A stretch of DNA of 64,000 nt, from the NCBI GenBank assembly GCA_036732025.1, contig DAINDE010000011.1, positions 1-64,000 on the forward strand, written 5' to 3'. Under the pieces are notes generated by a model. That model was not told the DNA's origin, searched no databases, and worked only from the letters and a program-made list of their open reading frames with translations. Shown here piece by piece: positions 55,255 through 63,220 of the stretch (position 1 is the first letter of the stretch; each line of letters starts with the position of its first letter). The translations under genes and the position numbers were made by a program. The DNA comes from SSSZ01 sp036732025 (GTDB taxonomy: Bacteria; Pseudomonadota; Gammaproteobacteria; Burkholderiales; Rhodocyclaceae).

Positions 55255-55782
55255 ATGGCAACGATGAAGAAGGATGCGGCCGGCGGCAAGGCGCCGGTGG
55301 TGGTGGCGGCCGAGCCGCTCAAGGAAGAGAAGGCGCGGCCCGCCACCAAGGCGGCCGCCGGCAAGGTTGCGCCGGCGCGGAAGCCGGCGGCGGGCAAGGC
55401 CGCCGTGGCGGCCAAGGTCGAGGCCTCCAAGGAAGCGCTCGCCAAGGCCCTGGCCAAGGCCCAGGCGGTGAAGCTGACGCCGCGGCCAGCCCCGGCCAAG
55501 GCCCGGATGCCGGCGGGCAAGAAGGCGGATAAGCCGGCCAAGGTGGAAAAACCCAGGAAGGCCAAGCTGGTGCGCGACAGTTTCACCATGCCGGAGAACG
55601 AGTACGCCCAGCTTGCCGCCCTCAAGAAGCGCCTCCAGGCGGGGGGCATGGCGGTCAAGAAGAGCGAGTTGCTGCGGGCCGGCGTTGCCCTGCTGGCGGC
55701 CCTCAAGGATGCCGACCTGGCGGTGGCGGCCGGCAAGGTGGAGAAAATCAAGACCGGCCGGCCGGCCAAGTCCGGCAAGTAG
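55255..55782 (+). CDS. Lys/Ala/Pro-rich histone-H1-like protein with C-terminal ribbon-helix-helix-like domain
   Basis: A 175-residue protein. Residues 1-105 are a low-complexity tail of Lys, Ala and Pro repeats (KAAAGK, KAAVAAK, PAKARMPAGKKADKPAK) resembling eukaryotic histone H1 and bacterial AlgP/Hc proteins. The C-terminal part (RDSFTMPENEYAQLAALKKRL...KKSELLRAGVALLAAL) has the strand-helix-helix pattern of ribbon-helix-helix DNA-binding proteins. I infer a nucleoid-binding protein. It starts after AGAGAGGAAG and has its own terminator. Confidence 0.75.
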   Translation: MATMKKDAAGGKAPVVVAAEPLKEEKARPATKAAAGKVAPARKPAAGKAAVAAKVEASKEALAKALAKAQAVKLTPRPAPAKARMPAGKKADKPAKVEKPRKAKLVRDSFTMPENEYAQLAALKKRLQAGGMAVKKSELLRAGVALLAALKDADLAVAAGKVEKIKTGRPAKSGK

Positions 55783-55807
55783 CGAGTCCGGACAGCGGCT
55801 GCGGAAG

Positions 55808-55827
55808 GGGCGCTGCGGCGCCCTTTT
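55808..55827 (+). terminator. Rho-independent terminator after the histone-like gene
   Basis: GGGCGC-TGCG-GCGCCC followed by TTTT, 25 bases after the stop codon. Confidence 0.85.
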
Positions 55828-55845
55828 ACTTTGGGCATAGGGCGG

Positions 55846-55874
55846 ATGTAACAGGGCTGTAATAAATCAGCCAT
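55846..55874 (+). promoter_or_regulatory. Pho box upstream of pstS
   Basis: Three seven-base repeats at 11-base intervals: ATGTAAC, CTGTAAT and CAGCCAT, separated by four-base A/G-rich spacers. This is the PhoB-binding pattern (CTGTCAT-N4 repeats). It ends 37 bases before the pstS start and implies PhoB activation during phosphate starvation. Confidence 0.75.
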
Positions 55875-55911
55875 ACACTGCGCTCCAGTTTCTTCCCAAG
55901 GAGTACACCGC

Positions 55912-56961
55912 ATGCTGCGCAATTCCCGTTTCCTCCGTGCCACGGTCATCGCCGTCTCCCTCGGCGCCGCGGCTGTTTCCGCCATGGCTGCCGAAATCAC
56001 CGGCGCTGGCGCGACTTTCCCCGCCCCGATCTACGGCAAGTGGGCGGATGCCTACCAGAAGGCCACCGGCAACAAGGTGAACTACCAGTCCATCGGTTCC
56101 GGCGGCGGTATCAAGCAGATCAACGCCAAGACCGTCGATTTTGGCGCTTCCGACATGCCCCTCAAGCCCGAAGTGCTGGAGAAGGACGGGCTGATGCAGT
56201 TCCCGACCGTGATCGGCGGCGTCGTCCCCGTCGTCAACCTGCAGGGCGTCGCCCCGGGGCAACTCAAGTTCACCGGCCCGGTCCTGGCCGACATCTACCT
56301 GGGCAAGATCACCAAGTGGAACGACAAGGCCATCGCCGAGCTCAATCCCAAGGTCGCCCTGCCGGCCACCGACATCGCCGTCGTCCGTCGTGCTGACGGT
56401 TCCGGCACCACCTTCATCTGGACCAACTACCTGTCCAAGATTTCCGAGGAGTGGAAGTCCAAGGTCGGCGACGGCACCGCCGTGCAGTGGCCCACCGGCA
56501 TGGGTGGCAAGGGCAACGAGGGTGTCGCCGCCTTCGTCCAGCGCATTCCCGGCTCCATCGGCTACGTCGAGTACGCCTACGTCAAGCAGAACAAGATGAC
56601 CTACGGCCTCGTGCAGAACGCCGCCGGCAACTTCGTGGCCCCCGACGACCTCACCTTCAAGGCCGCCGCCGCCGGCGCCGACTGGACCAAGTCCGCCTTC
56701 TACGAAATCCTCACCAACCAGAACGGCAAGGACGCCTGGCCCATCACCGGTGCCACCTTCATCCTCATGCACAAGGCCCAGGACAAACCGGCCCAGGGCG
56801 CCGAAGTGCTCAAGTTCTTCGAATGGTCCTACAAGAACGGCGGCAAGCTGGCCGAGGAACTGGACTACGTGGCCCTGCCCGACAGCCTGATCAAGCTGAT
56901 CCATGGCGCCTGGGGCAACGTCAAGGATGGTGCCGGCAAGCCGGTGTATTCTGGCAAGTAA
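55912..56961 (+). CDS. pstS: Periplasmic phosphate-binding protein PstS
   Basis: A 349-residue protein with a signal peptide ending VSAMAA. The mature start AEITGAGATFPAPIYGKWADAYQ and the phosphate-site segments QSIGSGGGIKQI, FGASDMPL and RRADGSGTTFIWTNYL are typical PstS. It is the first gene of pstSCAB-phoUBR. Confidence 0.97.
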   Translation: MLRNSRFLRATVIAVSLGAAAVSAMAAEITGAGATFPAPIYGKWADAYQKATGNKVNYQSIGSGGGIKQINAKTVDFGASDMPLKPEVLEKDGLMQFPTVIGGVVPVVNLQGVAPGQLKFTGPVLADIYLGKITKWNDKAIAELNPKVALPATDIAVVRRADGSGTTFIWTNYLSKISEEWKSKVGDGTAVQWPTGMGGKGNEGVAAFVQRIPGSIGYVEYAYVKQNKMTYGLVQNAAGNFVAPDDLTFKAAAAGADWTKSAFYEILTNQNGKDAWPITGATFILMHKAQDKPAQGAEVLKFFEWSYKNGGKLAEELDYVALPDSLIKLIHGAWGNVKDGAGKPVYSGK

Positions 56962-56996
56962 GAATAGAATGCATCGCGTCGGCAATCCGGCTGAGG

Positions 56997-57022
56997 CAAC
57001 CTCCGCTACCGGGCGGAGGTTG
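56997..57022 (+). terminator. Intra-operon hairpin between pstS and pstC
   Basis: CAACCTCCGC-TACCGG-GCGGAGGTTG is a perfect ten-pair stem followed by TTCCTTTCC. It may stop part of transcription or protect the pstS 3' end, giving more binding protein than permease. Confidence 0.65.
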
Positions 57023-57076
57023 TTCCTTTCCCAGCGGGCCGGCCACGACGCACACCGTAACCACCGGATTCCGGCC

Positions 57077-58033
57077 ATGACCACACCCAGCAAGACCAAG
57101 GGGCAGTTCGGCGACCTGCTGTTCTTCAACCTGACCCGCGCCTTCGCCGCCATCACCCTCGCGCTGCTCGTCGGCATCGTCGCCTCCCTGATCTGGAGCG
57201 CCATGCCCTCGATCCGGGAATTCGGTTTCGGCTTCCTCACCAGCTCGGAATGGAATCCGCCGGCAGAGCGCTTCGGCGCCCTGGTGCCCATGTATGGCAC
57301 CCTCGTCACCTCCCTTGTCGCCCTGGTCATCGCCCTGCCCATCAGCTTCGGCATCGCCCTCTTCCTGACCGAGCTTTCCCCCACCTGGCTGCGCCGCCCC
57401 CTCGGCATCGCCATCGAACTCCTGGCCGGCATTCCCAGCATCGTCTACGGCATCTGGGGCCTGCTGGTCTTCGCCCCCATGTTCGGCGAGCACGTGCAGC
57501 CGGTCATCGCCCAGACCCTGGGCCAACTGCCGGTGATCGGCAGCCTCTTCAGCGGGCCCTCCCTGGGTATCGGCATCCTGGCCGCCGGCATCATCCTGGC
57601 CATCATGATCATCCCCTTCATCACCTCGGTCATGCGCGACGTCTTCGAGCTGACGCCGCCCATGCTGAAGGAATCCTGCTACGGCCTCGGCGGCACCACC
57701 TGGGAGGTGGTGTGGAACGTGGTCCTGCCTTATACCCGGGTCGGCGTCATCGGTGGGGTCATGCTTGGCCTCGGCCGCGCCCTCGGCGAGACCATGGCGG
57801 TGACCTTCGTCATCGGCAATGCCAGCCTGCTTTCCAACTTCTCCCTGTTCATGCCGGGCAACAGCATCACCTCGGCCTTGGCCAACGAATTCGCCGAGGC
57901 TTCGCCGGGTCTCTATACCTCGGCCCTGGTGGAGCTGGGGCTCATTCTTTTCGTGATCACCTTCATCGTGCTCACCCTGTCCAAACTGTTGCTGCTGTCG
58001 CTGGAGAAGAACTCCGGCGGCCGCCAGCATTGA
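57077..58033 (+). CDS. pstC: Phosphate ABC transporter permease PstC
   Basis: A 318-residue inner-membrane permease with six helices. The ATG giving MTTPSKTKGQFGD is taken as start; upstream in-frame codons lie over the intra-operon hairpin. Family segments include ELLAGIPSIVYGIWGL and the EAA-like loop LKESCYGLGGTTWEVVWNVVLP. It pairs with PstA. Confidence 0.95.
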   Translation: MTTPSKTKGQFGDLLFFNLTRAFAAITLALLVGIVASLIWSAMPSIREFGFGFLTSSEWNPPAERFGALVPMYGTLVTSLVALVIALPISFGIALFLTELSPTWLRRPLGIAIELLAGIPSIVYGIWGLLVFAPMFGEHVQPVIAQTLGQLPVIGSLFSGPSLGIGILAAGIILAIMIIPFITSVMRDVFELTPPMLKESCYGLGGTTWEVVWNVVLPYTRVGVIGGVMLGLGRALGETMAVTFVIGNASLLSNFSLFMPGNSITSALANEFAEASPGLYTSALVELGLILFVITFIVLTLSKLLLLSLEKNSGGRQH

Positions 58034-58043
58034 GGGGCCGGCC

Positions 58044-58883
58044 ATGAATCTCGTCATGCGCCGCAAGGCCATCAACGCCATCGCCCTCACCCTCTCCCTG
58101 GGGGCCATGGCCTTCGGTCTCGTCTGGCTGATCTGGATCCTCTGGATGGTCATCGACCTGGGCATCGGCGCCATGACCCTGCGCCTGTTTACCGTCGATA
58201 CGCCGCCACCGGGGGGCGCTGGCGGTCTCAAGAATGCCATCGTCGGCAGCATCATCATGGTCGGCCTGGCCATGGCCATGGCCACCCCGGTGGCGGTGCT
58301 GGCCGGCGTCTACCTCGCCGAGTACGGACGCCGTACCTGGCTGGGGAAGATCACCCGCTTCGTCAACGACATCCTGTTGTCGGCGCCGTCCATCGTCATC
58401 GGCCTCTTCGTCTATGCCATCTATGTGGCCCAGGTGGGCAAGTTCTCCGGCATGTCCGGTGCCGTCGCCCTGGCGCTGCTGGTGATCCCGGTGGTGGTGC
58501 GCACCACCGAGGACATGCTGGCCCTGGTGCCCAACACCCTGCGCGAAGCGGCTTTCGCCCTGGGAGCGCCGAAGTGGAAGGTGATCATGATGGTGACCCT
58601 GCGCTCGGCCAAGACCGGCGTCGTCACCGGCATCCTGCTGGCGCTCGCCCGCATTTCCGGGGAGACCGCACCGCTCCTCTTCACCGCGTTGTCCAATCAG
58701 TTCTGGAGCACCGACCTCTCCGAACCGATGGCCAACCTGCCGGTCACCATCTTCAAGTTCGCCATGAGCCCCTTCAAGGACTGGCAGGAACTGGCCTGGG
58801 CCGGCGTCTTCCTCATCACCCTCGGGGTACTGGCCCTCAACATCGTCGCTCGCGTGATGTTCCGCCAGACCACGCAGCGCTGA
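58044..58883 (+). CDS. pstA: Phosphate ABC transporter permease PstA
   Basis: A 279-residue permease with six helices. ILLSAPSIVIGLFVYAIY and the coupling loop LREAAFALGAPKWKVIMMVTLRSAKTG (EAA motif) are PstA hallmarks. It starts ten bases after pstC. Confidence 0.96.
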   Translation: MNLVMRRKAINAIALTLSLGAMAFGLVWLIWILWMVIDLGIGAMTLRLFTVDTPPPGGAGGLKNAIVGSIIMVGLAMAMATPVAVLAGVYLAEYGRRTWLGKITRFVNDILLSAPSIVIGLFVYAIYVAQVGKFSGMSGAVALALLVIPVVVRTTEDMLALVPNTLREAAFALGAPKWKVIMMVTLRSAKTGVVTGILLALARISGETAPLLFTALSNQFWSTDLSEPMANLPVTIFKFAMSPFKDWQELAWAGVFLITLGVLALNIVARVMFRQTTQR

Positions 58884-58902
58884 CCTTTCAACGGATAATT
58901 CC

Positions 58903-59688
58903 ATGATGCCCGTCGAACAAGCCATCGAAACCCTGACGCCCCAGATCAGCATCAGGAACCTCAATTTCTACTACGGCAAGGCCCTGGCCTTGAAGAACAT
59001 CAACCTGGATGTCTTCAAGGGCAAGGTCACCGCCTTCATCGGCCCCTCCGGCTGCGGCAAGTCCACCCTGCTGCGCACCATCAACCGCATGTATGACCTC
59101 TATCCCGGCCAGCGGGCCGAGGGGGAGATCCTGGTGGGCGGCAAGAACATCCTGGACAAGGGCGTCGACACCATCGAATTGCGGGCCAAGGTGGGCATGG
59201 TCTTCCAGAAGCCGACGCCGTTCCCCATGTCCATCTACGAGAACATTGCCTTCGGCGTGCGCATGCACGAGAAGCTGACCCGCAACCAGATGGATGACCG
59301 CATCGAATGGGCCCTGACCAAGGCCGCCCTGTGGGACGAGGTGAAGGACAAGCTGAAACAGCCCGGTACCGGCCTCTCCGGCGGCCAGCAGCAGCGCCTG
59401 TGCATCGCCCGCGGCGTGGCGGTGAAGCCCCAGGTGCTGCTCCTCGACGAGCCGACCTCGGCCCTGGACCCCATCTCCACCATGCGCATCGAGGAACTGA
59501 TCCACGAGTTGAAGCGGGAATTCACCATCGCCATCGTCACCCACAACATGCAGCAGGCGGCCCGGGTCTCCGACTTCACCGCCTACATGTACCTGGGGGA
59601 ACTGGTGGAGTTCGGCAAGACCGACGACATCTTCATCAAGCCGCAGGACAAGCGGACCGAAGACTACATCACCGGCCGCATGGGCTGA
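58903..59688 (+). CDS. pstB: Phosphate ABC transporter ATPase PstB
   Basis: A 261-residue ATPase. Walker A is GPSGCGKST (47-55), the signature is LSGGQQQRLCIARG, and Walker B is VLLLDEPTSALDP. PstB-specific FQKPTPFPMSIYENIAFG is present. It drives phosphate uptake through PstCA. Confidence 0.97.
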   Translation: MMPVEQAIETLTPQISIRNLNFYYGKALALKNINLDVFKGKVTAFIGPSGCGKSTLLRTINRMYDLYPGQRAEGEILVGGKNILDKGVDTIELRAKVGMVFQKPTPFPMSIYENIAFGVRMHEKLTRNQMDDRIEWALTKAALWDEVKDKLKQPGTGLSGGQQQRLCIARGVAVKPQVLLLDEPTSALDPISTMRIEELIHELKREFTIAIVTHNMQQAARVSDFTAYMYLGELVEFGKTDDIFIKPQDKRTEDYITGRMG

Positions 59689-59702
59689 TTATGGGAAATG
59701 CC

Positions 59703-60395
59703 ATGAACGAGACCTCTCACGTTTCCACCCAGTTCGACGAAGACCTCTCCCGCCTGCGCAGCCATGTGCTGCAGATGGGCGGCCTGGTGGAGTCCCAGGT
59801 GTCCGACGCCATCGACGCCTACAACACCGGCGAGATCGCCAGCGTCAAGTCCATCGTCGAGACCGACCGCAAGGTCAACGACCTTGAGAAGGCCATCGAC
59901 GACGACTGCGCCCATGTCATCGCCAAGCGCCAGCCGGCGGCTTCGGACCTGCGCCTGGTGTTCGGCATCAGCAAGATCGTCACCGACCTGGAGCGGGCCG
60001 GCGACGAGGCCAAGAAGATCGCCAAGGGCGTGCGCCGCATCTACGAAAGCGGCCACATGCCGGTGCAGTACGGCGTCGGCGTGCGCCACGTGGCCGACGC
60101 GGCCCTGAACATGCTGCGCCAGGCCCTCGATGCCTTCGCCCGCCTCGACACCGCCGCCGCCGAGGACGTCATCCGCGCCGACAACGAGGTGGACGTCGAA
60201 TTCAAGTCCATCCTCCGCCAGCTCATCACCCACATGATGGAAGACCCGCGGACCATCACCACCTCCATGGACATCATCTGGATCGCCCGCGCCATCGAGC
60301 GTATCGGCGACCACGCCAAGAACGTCGGCGAACACGTCATCTACATCGTCGAAGGCCGCGACATCCGTCATCCGCCCAAAGAAGCCGCCAAATGA
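59703..60395 (+). CDS. phoU: Phosphate signalling regulator PhoU
   Basis: A 230-residue all-helical protein with two PhoU repeats: FDEDLSRLRSHVLQMGGLVESQV...DLRLVFGISKIVTDLERAGDEAKKIA and IRADNEVDVEF...MDIIWIARAIERIGDHAKNVGEHVIY. Metal-binding D/E motifs (ERAGDEA, ERIGDHA) are present. PhoU links PstSCAB to PhoR and represses the regulon at high phosphate. The second ATG (MNETSHVS) has a GGGAAA ribosome site; an upstream ATG four codons earlier lacks one. The stop overlaps phoB by ATGA. Confidence 0.95.
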   Translation: MNETSHVSTQFDEDLSRLRSHVLQMGGLVESQVSDAIDAYNTGEIASVKSIVETDRKVNDLEKAIDDDCAHVIAKRQPAASDLRLVFGISKIVTDLERAGDEAKKIAKGVRRIYESGHMPVQYGVGVRHVADAALNMLRQALDAFARLDTAAAEDVIRADNEVDVEFKSILRQLITHMMEDPRTITTSMDIIWIARAIERIGDHAKNVGEHVIYIVEGRDIRHPPKEAAK

Positions 60396-61078
60396 ACCCG
60401 ACCATCCTCGTCGTCGAGGACGAACCCGCCATCCAGGAGCTGGTGGCCATCAACCTGAAGCACGCCGGTTTCCTGGTGGTGCGCGCCGGCAGCGCCGAAG
60501 AGGGCGAATCCGCCATCCGCGCCGCCCTGCCCGACCTGGTCATCCTCGACTGGATGCTGCCCGGCCAGTCCGGCGTGGCGCTCGCCAAGAAGCTGCGGGC
60601 CGACGACCGGACCCGGGAACTGCCCATCATCATGCTCACCGCCCGGGTCCATGAGGAGGACAAGATCCAGGGCCTGGAGGCGGGGGCCGACGACTACGTG
60701 ACCAAGCCCTTTTCCCCCAAGGAACTGGTGGCCCGCGTGCGCGCCGTGTTGCGCCGCCGCTCCCCCCATCTGGCCGGCGAGGCCGTCGAAATCAAGGGCC
60801 TGCTCCTCAATCCGGCCACCCACCGCGTCGTGGCGGCCGAGCAGCCCATCGAGCTGGGTCCCACCGAGTTCCGCCTGCTCTTTTTCTTCATGACCCATCC
60901 CGAACGGGTGTACACCCGGGCCCAACTCCTCGACGAAGTGTGGGGCGACCACGTCTTCATCGAGGAACGCACGGTAGACGTGCATATCCGCCGCCTGCGG
61001 GCGGCCCTGGAGCCCTCGGGCCACCATGATCGCGTCGAGACCGTCCGCGGCACCGGCTACCGTTTCCGTGGGGACTGA
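60392..61078 (+). CDS. phoB: Phosphate regulon response regulator PhoB
   Basis: A 228-residue OmpR-family regulator. The phospho-acceptor is Asp53 in LVILDWMLPGQSG; the winged helix ends ETVRGTGYRFRG. It should bind the Pho box before pstS. It is coupled to phoU by ATGA, so the Pho sensor is made together with the transporter. Confidence 0.96.
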   Translation: MNPTILVVEDEPAIQELVAINLKHAGFLVVRAGSAEEGESAIRAALPDLVILDWMLPGQSGVALAKKLRADDRTRELPIIMLTARVHEEDKIQGLEAGADDYVTKPFSPKELVARVRAVLRRRSPHLAGEAVEIKGLLLNPATHRVVAAEQPIELGPTEFRLLFFFMTHPERVYTRAQLLDEVWGDHVFIEERTVDVHIRRLRAALEPSGHHDRVETVRGTGYRFRGD

Positions 61079-61091
61079 CAGTAGCAGCGGC

Positions 61092-62378
61092 ATGCCCCTG
61101 CCCATGGTGCGGGGCATCGTCTACCTCGTCGTCACGGCGGCCCTGGCGGCCTTCGTTGGCGGCGTCCTGCAGCCCTGGGTGGGCTGGCTGGTGCTCACCG
61201 TCGGGCTCGTCAGCCAGATCGCGTACCACCTGGTGTACTTCTCCCGCCTGGAGCGCTGGTCCCGCCAGCCGGCCAACACCGAGGCCCTGGAAGGCGAGGG
61301 CGTTTGGGACGAGGTCTTCTCCCGCCTCTACCGCCACGAGAAGCGCCTCCTGTCGCTGATCGCCCAGCGGGAAACCGAAGTGGCGGAATTTTCCTCGGCG
61401 ATCCAGGCCCTCACCGACGGCATCGTCCTGCTCGACGACGACAACCGCATCACCTGGTGCAACGTCACCGCCGAAATGCAGTTCGGCATCACCCTGCGTA
61501 CCGATCTTGGCCAGCACCTGGCCAACCTGGTCCGGCGGCCGGAGTTCGTCGATTACCTGGCGGCGGAGGACTTCTCCCGTCCCCTGACCCTGCGTTCCGA
61601 CCGCAAGGGCGACCGGGTGCTTTCCATCCACGTGCTGCCCTATGGCCGGGGCAACCGCCTCATGCAGATCAAGGACGTCACCCAGGCCGACCTTCTCGAC
61701 CGCATGCGGCGGGATTTCGTCGCCAATGTCTCCCACGAGCTGCGCACCCCCCTCACCGTGCTGGCCGGTTTCCTGGAAACCCTGCAGGAAATCGACCTGG
61801 AAGCCTACGAGCGGCAGCACTACCTGCAACTCATGCAGGAGCAGTCCGAGCGCATGCAGCGCATCGTCCGCGACCTGCTCACCCTGTCCTCCCTGGAGGC
61901 CGCGCCGCCACCGGAAAACGAAACCATCGACATGGCCACCCTCCTGGACAAGCTGAAGCGCGATGCCGAAGCCCTTTCCGGCGGGCGCCACACCATCGTC
62001 CTGGTAGCCGAAGGCGGCGACCTGCGCGGTGCCGAGGGCGAACTGGTCAGCGCCATGGGCAACCTCGTCTCCAACGCCGTGCGCTACACCCCGGAGGGCG
62101 GTACCGTCACCATCTCCTGGCGCACCGGCGCCGAAGGCGGCGAATTCGCCGTCCACGATACCGGCATCGGCATCGATCCCAAGCACATCCCCCGGCTCAC
62201 CGAACGCTTCTACCGGGTGGACCGCGGGCGTTCGCGGGATACCGGCGGCACCGGCCTCGGGCTGGCCATCGTCAAGCACGCCCTGTCCCGCCACCAGGCC
62301 ACCCTGGACATCACCAGCACCCCCGGCAAGGGCAGCCGTTTCGCCGCCAAATTTCCGCCCGCCCGGATCGTGGCGTAA
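61092..62378 (+). CDS. phoR: Phosphate regulon sensor kinase PhoR
   Basis: A 428-residue kinase with two N-terminal membrane helices and no large periplasmic domain (GIVYLVVTAALAAFVGGVL, VGWLVLTVGLVSQIAYHLVYF). A PAS domain (ALTDGIVLLDDDNRITWCN), HisKA with His215 in NVSHELRTPLTVL, and HATPase (GGTGLGLAIVKHALSRH) follow. The ATG giving MPLPMVRG is chosen; an earlier in-frame ATG would overlap phoB by 53 bases. Confidence 0.95.
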   Translation: MPLPMVRGIVYLVVTAALAAFVGGVLQPWVGWLVLTVGLVSQIAYHLVYFSRLERWSRQPANTEALEGEGVWDEVFSRLYRHEKRLLSLIAQRETEVAEFSSAIQALTDGIVLLDDDNRITWCNVTAEMQFGITLRTDLGQHLANLVRRPEFVDYLAAEDFSRPLTLRSDRKGDRVLSIHVLPYGRGNRLMQIKDVTQADLLDRMRRDFVANVSHELRTPLTVLAGFLETLQEIDLEAYERQHYLQLMQEQSERMQRIVRDLLTLSSLEAAPPPENETIDMATLLDKLKRDAEALSGGRHTIVLVAEGGDLRGAEGELVSAMGNLVSNAVRYTPEGGTVTISWRTGAEGGEFAVHDTGIGIDPKHIPRLTERFYRVDRGRSRDTGGTGLGLAIVKHALSRHQATLDITSTPGKGSRFAAKFPPARIVA

Positions 62379-62434
62379 CCGTGCCGTAACACGGCGATAA
62401 CCGGCGCTTAACGCCGGGCCGCTATCGTGGCGCC

Positions 62435-63220
62435 ATGCCACGGGTCCGCTCCCTGTTCCTGTCCGACATCCACCTCGGCACGCGCGCCTGCCAGGCCGAG
62501 CGCCTTCTCGATTTCCTGCGCGAGTACCCGGCGGAGAAGACCTACCTCATCGGCGACATCATCGACTTCTGGGCCATGAGCCGCAGCATCCACTGGTCCC
62601 AGGCCCAGAACACGGTGGTGCAGAAATTCCTGCGCCGGGCCCGTCACGGCGAACACGTGGTCTTCATCCCCGGCAACCATGACGAGGCCCTGCGCGATTA
62701 CTACGGCATCGCCTTCGGGGACATCGAGATCGTCGAGGAAATGGTGCACGAGACCGCCGACGGCCGCCGCTTCCTGCTCATCCACGGCGACGCCTTCGAC
62801 CAGGTCACCCGCCACCACCGCTGGGTGGCCATCCTCGGCGACATCGGCTACGAATGGCTGGTACGCCTCAACATGTGGCTGTCCTGGGCCCGCCGCAAGT
62901 TGGGGCTGCCCGGCTACTGGTCCCTGGCCGGCTACGCCAAGCGCAAGGTGAAGACGGCGCTCAACTTCATCTTCGACTTCGAGGAATCCGCCGTCCACCA
63001 CGCCCGCGAGCAGGGTCTGGACGGCGTCATCTGCGGCCACATCCATTGGGCCGCCATCAAGGACATCGGCGGGCTGACCTACGTCAACTGCGGCGACTGG
63101 GTCGATTCCTGCACCGCCATCGTCGAGCACGCCGACGGCCGCCTCGAACTGGTGGCCTGGGGCCTGCGGCAACAACTGCCGGCGCTGGCGGCACCGGACC
63201 ACGAGAAAGTGAGTGCCTGA
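62435..63220 (+). CDS. LpxH-like metallophosphoesterase (UDP-2,3-diacylglucosamine diphosphatase family)
   Basis: A 261-residue calcineurin-fold phosphoesterase. The metal-binding motifs are all present: LSDIHLG, IGDIIDFW, PGNHDE, IHGDAFD and CGHIHWA. The length and ending resemble the LpxH2-like family, which cleaves UDP-2,3-diacylglucosamine in lipid A synthesis or related nucleotide-lipids. Its stop overlaps the following glycosyltransferase gene by one base, suggesting a joint role in glycolipid or envelope metabolism. Confidence 0.85.
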   Translation: MPRVRSLFLSDIHLGTRACQAERLLDFLREYPAEKTYLIGDIIDFWAMSRSIHWSQAQNTVVQKFLRRARHGEHVVFIPGNHDEALRDYYGIAFGDIEIVEEMVHETADGRRFLLIHGDAFDQVTRHHRWVAILGDIGYEWLVRLNMWLSWARRKLGLPGYWSLAGYAKRKVKTALNFIFDFEESAVHHAREQGLDGVICGHIHWAAIKDIGGLTYVNCGDWVDSCTAIVEHADGRLELVAWGLRQQLPALAAPDHEKVSA

